From: Paracyclopina nana
Lineage: Eukaryota > Arthropoda > Copepoda > Cyclopoida > Cyclopettidae
NCBI GenBank assembly: GCA_019096065.1
Contig: JAGUCH010000001.1
Location: 5,146,001-5,210,000, forward strand
Reading direction: 5' to 3'
Length of the DNA: 64,000 nt
Shown here one piece after another: positions 55,691 to 64,000 of the stretch; position 1 is the stretch's first letter, and the number at the start of each line of letters is the position of its first letter. The notes beneath the pieces were generated by a model that was not told the DNA's origin, did no database searches, and was given only the letters and a program-made list of their open reading frames with translations. A program made the position numbers and the translations under genes.

Positions 55691-58600
55691 CCTAAGTTGC
55701 TAATAAGGTTGGCAGTCACTCCTCCTGAAACCATAAAAGTTGAGCATTATTTAAGTGGCGGGAAAAGTGGCCTAATTTATTAATTTATAGCATGAGGGAC
55801 ATTTGACCGCGCCCTCGAACGATGGTGTCTAGTCACATTTCGTGAGTATCTCTCATCAAGGCTGCTTTTTGGAAACCTGTCGAAAACTGGTTCAATTTTT
55901 TCCTAGCAAGAGAAATCTCTCGACACCCACATTTTTTGGGTAGCAAGCAAACTAGTCGTGGCGCAATAAAGAACTAGTTTATTGGAAAAACGGGAAGCTT
56001 GTGGGAGCCCAATGTCAGTTCTAGAGAATAATCAAATTTTTCAAGGGCTTTGCAAAGGGCTCCCACAACATGAAAGGATGGCAATGAAACGAACGGTGAG
56101 ATTTCTCATAAGATGTTATTAGGTGGAAGCGCGAGGGGGTTAGCAGAAAAATTGCCTAATCTCAGTGAGAAAAATGGCGTAATTTTTTGCTGCAGCAGTT
56201 GTTCTAGAGCCGCTTTTTATATTAAGGTTTGTCTGGTCGTTTGTATCGTTGTCAGAAGTTGGTCAGCAGATGACAGCTTTCGGAAGATTCGTAGCAGTAG
56301 CTGGTCACATTCGTAGGAGTGTCGCATCTTCGTCAGGGCATACCTAGAACAAGAGTAATATCATCGTAATATTACCATCGAGCCGAGAAACACACACCAC
56401 CCACTAAAGTCGTATATTGCACAACCTTCCCACGACGCGCAGAAGATGAAGAAGAAGAAGAAGGAAGGCAGCGAAAAATATTGAGCTGCTCGCGAAAACT
56501 TTTAATAGCTGGCTTTATGCGTGATGATGATGTATGAATACCGAGGCAGAACCTTGGTCAGACCATTTCATCATCATTGGCTATTGATATGATGGGCTTT
56601 ATTCTATCAACTAATAGCCGTTATTGCTCAACACATAATGTATACGTGGGCCTGTAATACGGACACCCAACTGCGAGGTGACAATAGGCAGTGGAAAATT
56701 TTGAATAACAGCCAGCCCAGGCTGCTACAGGCGAAAGTTGCAGTTATTTTTTTCTAATTTTGAGCGGAGGGGAATTATCAATTATTGTGGAAAAACGCAT
56801 TTTCCTCCTGCGCAACGCGCTATTATTCATCTGGGCTCGTGCATAGAATTTCCATTTCCCTAACTTGTACGCCACCTTGCTAAACATGTGATATGACAAG
56901 ATTATTTTGCATAAATATACACTTGCAATGGTGGGTAGAGCGTTCTCGCTGGCAGGCTGCATTGTTCCAAAGGTGAGCGTGATTTCAGCCCCGAAGAAGA
57001 TGATTCCTGAGAAAAGCCATCATGTAGAAATCTTGATTGGAAATTGCGAACTGCATGAGAAAAAAGTTTGGCCTAATCAAACTTTAAAGCAAGCGAGGAG
57101 TGATGATGGAGCGAGCACAAGAAAAAAGGGACTGAATTCAATTTGGCAAATGGCCATTATTGCAGATCGAAGGCATGTAGTGAGTTTTGGGCCTCGGTTG
57201 ATTTCATGTCATGTTTAAGCTTGTACTAAGGGGGAAAAGTTAGCCAGGGAAAAGTGTGTTTTCCTGCCTCAGCATTGTACGTTACTGGACGCATGCAGAG
57301 ATGTTTATGGCACCAACTTGGCACCAAAGCTGCTGCTATCATGATGGACTTGGGAGCATTGAAAGGAAAAAATCCCATTTCAAAATTAAAGGGGTTTAAT
57401 TGAACATGATTTCTCTCTTCCCACCTGCATTCGACGTTATCTCCAACTAGATATCAATCTGAGAATGACTAGGTAATTTTAAGCAAATGGACCAGCAATC
57501 AGCATATACTGCTGGGAGCCGGAAATAAAAAAAGGAAAAGTTACAACATCGGTAGCCAATCTTAGCGCAGTAGTGCCTGGTTCGTGAACTATTAAAAGCC
57601 GCCGACGTTTTGGTTATTGCGCGATTAAGGCATATGCCTCTCACAGCCGGATGCTTTTCACGAAGTGATTTTAACGTTGATGGCCAAGTTTTGTTAGCCT
57701 ACTACTCCTATAGGCCTCTGAGATTTTCTCTCTGAATGAAATCAGATATGTAGTGCATCAAAGGAGCTGCTGCTCTTAGACCTGATCTCCCACTGATTGC
57801 ACCTATATGCTAAAAAGGTTCCATAGCATGTCCGCATCAACCATTGCAGCTGCTCTCAAAAGCACAAATGGGCAAAAGTATTTGTGTGCTTTGCACTTCA
57901 GACAAACTTGGTGAGGCTGCCTCTATAAAAAGCTAGCGCCTGCGTGCTCAAAAGGTTTCTTGAAGCGAGAAAAAGGTCACCGCCATCCATTGCATTGAAG
58001 ACGCAGTTTCTCATATCCATTCCACAGTATAGTTAGTATAGGGAAATTTTGATGGTGAGGCTGCTCTGAGTCAGCAACAGCATCACTCCAAGAAAGTAAA
58101 ATGGCATCTCTCACTCGCATGGCCATAGGGGGGTGAAATTGCAATATTTGCACACAAAGGATCTTGGCTTCCTTGTCATGTGACCATATAAAGAGTATAT
58201 TCATGGTGGTATGGTTGGTAGCTACTACTTGGTATCTCATGCCATCTCCAAATGATCTTGAGCATCGTGTGGAACATGTTTGCTGTGCGCAAACACAATT
58301 TACCAGATAATTGCCTCTTCACTCGAGGAGAAGCTCGAGTACCAAACGTTTTGTTTGAATTCGCTGCACAGTGATTCAAACATAATTGCATGATTACTTT
58401 TTGCGCCGACTGCAAGACATATGTCATTAGTAATCACTGTGCTTTTGCACACGAGCTTACATGTAGAACTGAATTTCGAACACTGTCCTTGGTAGCGTGG
58501 TTGCTGCGTAGCACACCAAGACATTTATATATCATTATGAATCACTTGTACTGCAGCGTATGCACAAAATCCGGTCAAGGCAGCTTTCTGCACGTTGACC

Positions 58601-61600
58601 TCTGCGCCATGCAACTTTCACAATGCATTTATGCATCACTCAAAAAGAAAAATACTGGGACAATATTGGACCGTTACGCTCTTTTTACAGTGCTTAATGT
58701 AAACCACGCTCAGGATGAGCCCTCACGATTTTCAGGAGACTTAAATTAATAGAGAAGGTCTTTTGCACAAATTAATGGCACATCCCTACTCAAACAGTGC
58801 CGGCAAAAAACCACGCGTTTATATTGCCAGTAACCTCTCGATCTCGCAAGACGAATGGGACAGGGCTGTAACAGCATTAACACACCCCTTGCTACATCAA
58901 GAGGGCCAGGGCAGGGATAGGGTCATGAATTTTTTCATGGCCTTAACGAAAGTTTCACCTATTAATCCACGTGTCGTCGTCTGCAGCTGGGTGTCAAGTG
59001 ACCAATATAACTTTGGAAAACTTTCTATATGCTCAATGGATGGCAGGGCTCAACTGCTAGTAGTGGTGACATTTTCCCTTTTTTGAAGCAGATTAATTTT
59101 ACGAAGAGGCAAAAGAACGGTTCTTGAGTCGCGAGCGAGCTTGTGACTTCCCATCCTCTTCACTTCCTTCGCCGGTTTGAAGTTCATGATCATGAAAATG
59201 ACTCAGGTGACGTCGTTGGTGCAATACTTGCAAGAGAGAGGCTTTGAAGCCTGGGGCATCCATCTGGCCTGATTCGCGTGGCATTGAAAATGCTACGAAT
59301 CTTCCCTTTGTCAGAGGTAAGGCCCATTGGAGGAAGCCAAGGCTTAATAAATAGAACCTTTTTCCCCCCTCTCGACGTCGTACTCAGCTAACCGCGAACG
59401 TAAGTCGTAATCAAATGACTGGCAGAGTTGGAATTGATAGTTTTCAGAAGGGGAAAAACGCTGGGCTGGGAATGCTGGCAAAAATGCAAAGTTTGATGGA
59501 TCTTCAAGAACTGCATCTCATAGTTCAAATTAATTGTTCGTGTGTAGTATAATTAGAATTTCTGTTCGTTCCGAGTACTACAAGCGCATTGCGCCATACC
59601 GCGCGGCATTTCGTGAAAATATGCAGACTCGGAGAATTTTGTGCCCAATTTTGCGGCTTGGAGCTAGAGAAGGGCTCGTAATTAGGCGGCCTTGAGGTGT
59701 AAATTAGTGAAGCATCATTGGGCCAAACTAATTTATTCCTACTCATAGTTCATTACTTATATTCAGGCCCTCTGGAGTTGTGAAAGAACCAAGTGAAGAA
59801 TGGCCGGCGAAAAATTTGCATAGGGTGATCTATAGCTCTTAGCAAGGAGAAAAATGCAGGAGAAGCTGGCGTGCGACATTCATTCCGATATAAATTAAAA
59901 GGGCGAGATACGAGATACTCATCAGAATGTACGCCGGCTGTGTGCTCACCCGATTCTCAGCAAGCATCGTCAATTTGTTAGGCTCATGCCACAATTGAAG
60001 AGACGTAAACAAAGTGAACAAAGCTAGTTATTTCGATTCACCGTGTATGAATGGTAAGAGTCCCCCCACAAAAGGCTGTAGTGATTTCAATGAGCATCAT
60101 TAATCAGCAAGGCTAGTCAGGTTGGCGGCCGAGCAGGGGGAAGAATTTCTGAGAAGGCATTCAATTACGAGCCATGAATACACGACGAAAGGATAAGGCA
60201 CCACTTTTGTCATCATCAAGGAAGGAGCAAAATTTTTGAGGGAATTTCGCAAGACTGCATCTCACCAGAAGAAAATAACGCGTAGGCATGACACCATCTT
60301 CGTTCAGTTTTCCTTCTCCCCCCATAACTTAGTAGGGTTTCTCGTGTCCCGAGGAAAAACCAAGCTAGATCTCGACAAAATTGATTTTATTGATTTCCTG
60401 CCGGTGATTTCACCCCAGAGGTCAATTGAAGCAAGTTATCGGATCCATTCTCGGCCGATTACGAAAAAGGAAACGTTAAAAAATCGAGAATGCAAAATTG
60501 GTAACAACAGGACATACCATTTTCTCTTTGTTTCCTGATTGTGGGAACGCCTGTCCATCAAGATGGACTGCACAAAGAGGAGCAACGGTTTCTGGCCTAA
60601 TAACATACGCAAGGGTGAATGTCTAGACTTTGGTCCTCGGAACTCTTTTTTCCCCCTCTGGAATCCTTGAGACACATACCAAGGCAATATTAGGAGCGCC
60701 CCGCAGGATTTTCACGGGCATGCTAGCGCATGAAAGAAGTGGAAATGGTGCAAGAACAAATATAGAGCTGCCAATTATGTTCCTCTTCCCCGGATGAACC
60801 TTGAGGCGAGAGAAGACTTTTCAAATCTGACCAGACAGACAAGAAAAACCAATGTTAATCGATGGCTCACGATTCTCAGATTTAGCTGTCGGATGCACCA
60901 TGCCTGTTGTGTGACGTTTCTCGTGATCGGCTCATTGCACCAGCGAGATTGAAGATGGGTCAATAAGGCTATTTGAATCACGCCGTTCCACCTCATCCTC
61001 TAATCTCATTTCTGGGGAGAAAATTGAGCGGTACTCGAGAGTAAAACTGGAAGTAATGAAGTGATGACGAGGCACGTTGGAGAAACTCCTTGAGGGCACA
61101 TCATAATGATAATATTGAACCACTCACAGGCCCCCCCATCATTTCATTGAGGGTTTTTCGAGAGCTTAATAGACCGCTGCAATGGGCTACAATTTGAAGT
61201 TTCAATGTCAGCAGAAACCATCTCAAGGGTCACATCTCATTGTTTGCGCGGCGAGTTACATTATTCTGCAACTCACTTTCTATGGACACGATTTGCTCTG
61301 CTGCCTTTGGTGATCTGTTTTCTTTCAGGGCCATACCTACTCTCGCACTATGAACTCAAATAGGGGCACATTTATATGGGAAACTGGATTGATCACTTGT
61401 AAATCCTGCTCGCTATTATTCACGGCTCATGCGGAAGATATTTTTACGGGCAATTTAGAAATTGCTCAGGTTTCCAATTTTCGGGAATTGGCCAAGTTCA
61501 AAGGCTAACTGTTATCATCGTGTCAGCTTGCGACGAGAGAGGATTTCTTAAATGAAACGCGTCCGACATTTCTTAGATGAAAATCTTGCTGACAATGGGC

Positions 61601-64000
61601 TGCATACTTGTGGGAAAATGCACTGCTAATATGGCCCAAATCTGCGACATTGAGCCGTCATCACAATTTTCATTTAAGATCTTATCTGTTGGTTGCAAAA
61701 ATTATACGGACGTCAGGCAAAGTAGTGGTATGCTACTCCACCTAATAGGCCCAAAAAAAGCTCGTCCGGGGCTGAGCGAGAAATCATTCTCGTCCACAGT
61801 GGACTTGTAAAGCATTTAGTAATTGCGAATGCTGGTAAACATAGCGTCCAAACAACTGACACATTAACTCGAGTTTTATGAAAAAGGCTTTGCAGTTCTT
61901 GTGCTCCACCCATAAAGCAGAAATTTTCTCTCTCGATCGACCCCCACGATGCAATGACTTTGTCGTCCCGTCGAGAAAGATTGAGTAGCTTAGCTCAAGC
62001 TAGGCCACGATGAACCACACAAAAGACATCCAATTTTGACTCGAGGTTGGGTCAAGGAGGGAAAAAACCAGAGCAGCAAAGATGCATCGGCTTGTACACA
62101 AAGCAGATAATTTTTTAAAATCATTCCTGAGGCTAATTTACCTCAAGGGAAAACTTCCCGTCAACACGGGGCGTTTCGGCAAACCACTATTTTACTATTT
62201 TAGCTTTCTAAAAATCTGTCTAGCCGCGAAAGAAAGGATTTTAATGTGCTTTGGCTACCTACTGTCTGCGGCGAATGAAAAAGTTCCATTTATACCAGTA
62301 CACTGGTAAGCTAACAACCCTTCCTATATCCATTAATAACACTAGCTTAAAAATGGCCAGACATGTTATTGCTAGTAAATCCCGCGGGAAGAGCCCGTAA
62401 TTCTGAGTCAAGCACATCTGCAAGTGATGTCGCACAAAACCGCTCGGTTTCCTAAAGCCTCGAGAGTAACTGCAGCTTGCTTTGGGATTTGACATGTAAG
62501 AAGTACCCTACAATCACAAGAAGGCTGCTGGCAGACCGAAAAATATCTTGTCGGGACAAAAAATGTGGAGATTTCTCCAACTTATCTGGCACTGGCTCCC
62601 AATTTTAGCGTAGAATTGGCGATAAGAAAAAAAGACCCGCTTTTCTCTCGGGGCGGCCATGGAAAATTGCCACAGCCTACCATCGAGTGCCTGCTTTTTT
62701 GCACAGACACACGGCAATTACATTCTTTGAAGTGAGAGTAAGAGATCTCGATTACTAAATGCTCACGACTTGAAATCATAAAGAGCATCTGAAGTGCTTG
62801 CATTCGAAACTATAGCATGACCTCCTCCTTCCCGTTTCGCTCTGCCGTGTTGAGATTGATGGCCTGATCTCTCTGATATCATCTGCAAATCTACTGATGC
62901 GCTGCTCAATACTCTGCCAAGTTTTGTATTACAAGTCATTAATTCTTCAGGAGGCTCTTGTACAAAAAGTGTAATCACCAGAATATTGAATCGCTTACCT
63001 TGGTGATACAAAAAAAGTTTCCCATGCAGCAGCATTTTTTGCAGGATCCAGCGACAGTTAGCCATTCAAATTTCGTGCAGAATATCTTTTAAAGCAGCAC
63101 GATGGTGGCCGGGATCAGAAAGTGCATCGAACCAGCTTCTTTTGTGTCAAATCGGACCCTTTTCAAGTTCCCATGGACAAGTTGTGCAAACTCACCCTCT
63201 TCGCTTTTTTTGAATTTAAAGGTCATTCATGAATAAAAATCGGCCTTTACCGCTAAGGATGATAGATTTCCGAGTTCTTCTGATGATTGGGGGGAAGGAA
63301 ATGAATACCAGTAGCTTTGCAGCGCGGCTGCTCAATAACTGGGCGAGAAAAATCGCTTTTTGCACACTTGGGTGTGGGCTGGCTGGATTTGTTGGGATAA
63401 CAAATAGACCTCTTAAAAGTCAATTTGTATTCTAATGCCAGCATGGAGATTTGTTCCACGAGGGAATACCACTTGACTTTGTGTAATACCATAAAATGTC
63501 AAGCAATAAACTTTTTTCTGATGATGGTTTCTTTTTTCCCCTTATCTAGCAGCGCATCTTTTTTAATAGCCATTGTCAAATTGAAAATGAAAACGGTTTG
63601 TTCAAGCTGCTGCAAGAAGAATTACGCGCGCGTGGCTTTATTGATCAAGATATATGATTCACTTGACGTCACTCCATTAATATTTCTCATTAAGTGGAAA
63701 AAGGTCTTTTTAAACACGTCTACTTACTCTTTGACCAGAAAAAGGCGAGTGTGCGAGTGTATCTAATGGAAGAGCCAGAGGGGGATTCAATTTACAATTA
63801 TGCATAGTCTTGGATGCGCAATTATGATGCCTGACTGACACTCAGATTTTTGGGTGCAATTTTTGCAACCTGTTCATTAGGCAGGTCAGCAAATTATAAT
63901 GAGCACGATAGAAAGCTGCGATAAAAAATCTCCTTCTCATCACCCATCGAGCCATAAATTTGAGCTCCGAAAATATGATGCTATCAGATGTGCGAGCACA
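55691..64000. other. 8.3-kb region without a supported gene
   Basis: Only short open frames, none with protein-like composition, domain motifs or linked splice sites. Contains a GAAGAAGAAGAAG run near 56445-56465 and AT-rich sequence. It may be the 5' regulatory and intronic region of the secreted-protein gene or intergenic DNA; GTTCTAG|GTATGCC near 56340 on the minus strand could be the donor of a 5' UTR exon. Confidence 0.4.

Noticed and set aside
58763-59086. 107-codon plus-strand ORF in the gene-free region
   Set aside because: No recognisable motif, no splice context, and the composition is like intergenic DNA.

Overview
This is a gene-dense animal nuclear window. The proteins read as pancrustacean (insect or crustacean): the Unc-13 C-terminus follows the insect type, and the nicotinic receptor carries the [10 protein letters not shown] motif typical of insect subunits. 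Introns are mostly 50-100 bp with GT...AG ends, and neighbouring genes are often divergent with very short gaps. That points to a compact arthropod genome. The species cannot be named from the sequence. Exon joins below were checked by hand: reading phase closes in every multi-exon model.

Layout. 1-2.6 kb: 3' part of an insulin-like receptor (+). 3.0-5.2 kb: sorting nexin 27 (-). 5.6-7.8 kb: a tiny unknown ORF (-), coatomer epsilon (+) and an unknown 198-residue protein (-). 8.3-10.5 kb: Rieske iron-sulfur protein (+), convergent with a RluA-type pseudouridine synthase-like protein (-). 11.1-13.9 kb: ALIX (+). 14-16.4 kb: a broken ORF pair, a palindromic element and an unknown membrane protein (-). 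17.2-20.8 kb: a divergent nicotinic acetylcholine receptor subunit (+). 21.3-42.2 kb: a complete unc-13 gene (-) with 38 exons in one transcript path (3845 residues) plus one alternative exon. 43.9-46.5 kb: CCDC148 homologue (+). 47.0-48.1 kb: GKAP1 homologue (+). 48.2-50.6 kb: Ser/Arg-rich protein (-). 51-55.7 kb: a 1555-residue secreted Thr/Glu-rich protein (-). 55.7-64 kb: no gene I can support.

Themes. Two synaptic genes (a nicotinic receptor subunit and the vesicle-priming factor Unc-13) are adjacent. Three membrane-trafficking genes (SNX27, COPE, ALIX) lie within 11 kb. I see no operon logic; adjacency is probably incidental.

Most notable: (i) two 107-nt candidate mutually exclusive exons just before the Unc-13 C2B domain, where including both creates an immediate stop; (ii) three successive Unc-13 exons each ending in a Trp/aromatic amphipathic motif like the Munc13 calmodulin anchor; (iii) a dispersed WYQDE/YYDENGEW repeat; (iv) an 8-nt microexon; (v) several intact terminal-inverted-repeat elements inside introns; (vi) an nAChR subunit with unusual pore and ligand-loop residues.
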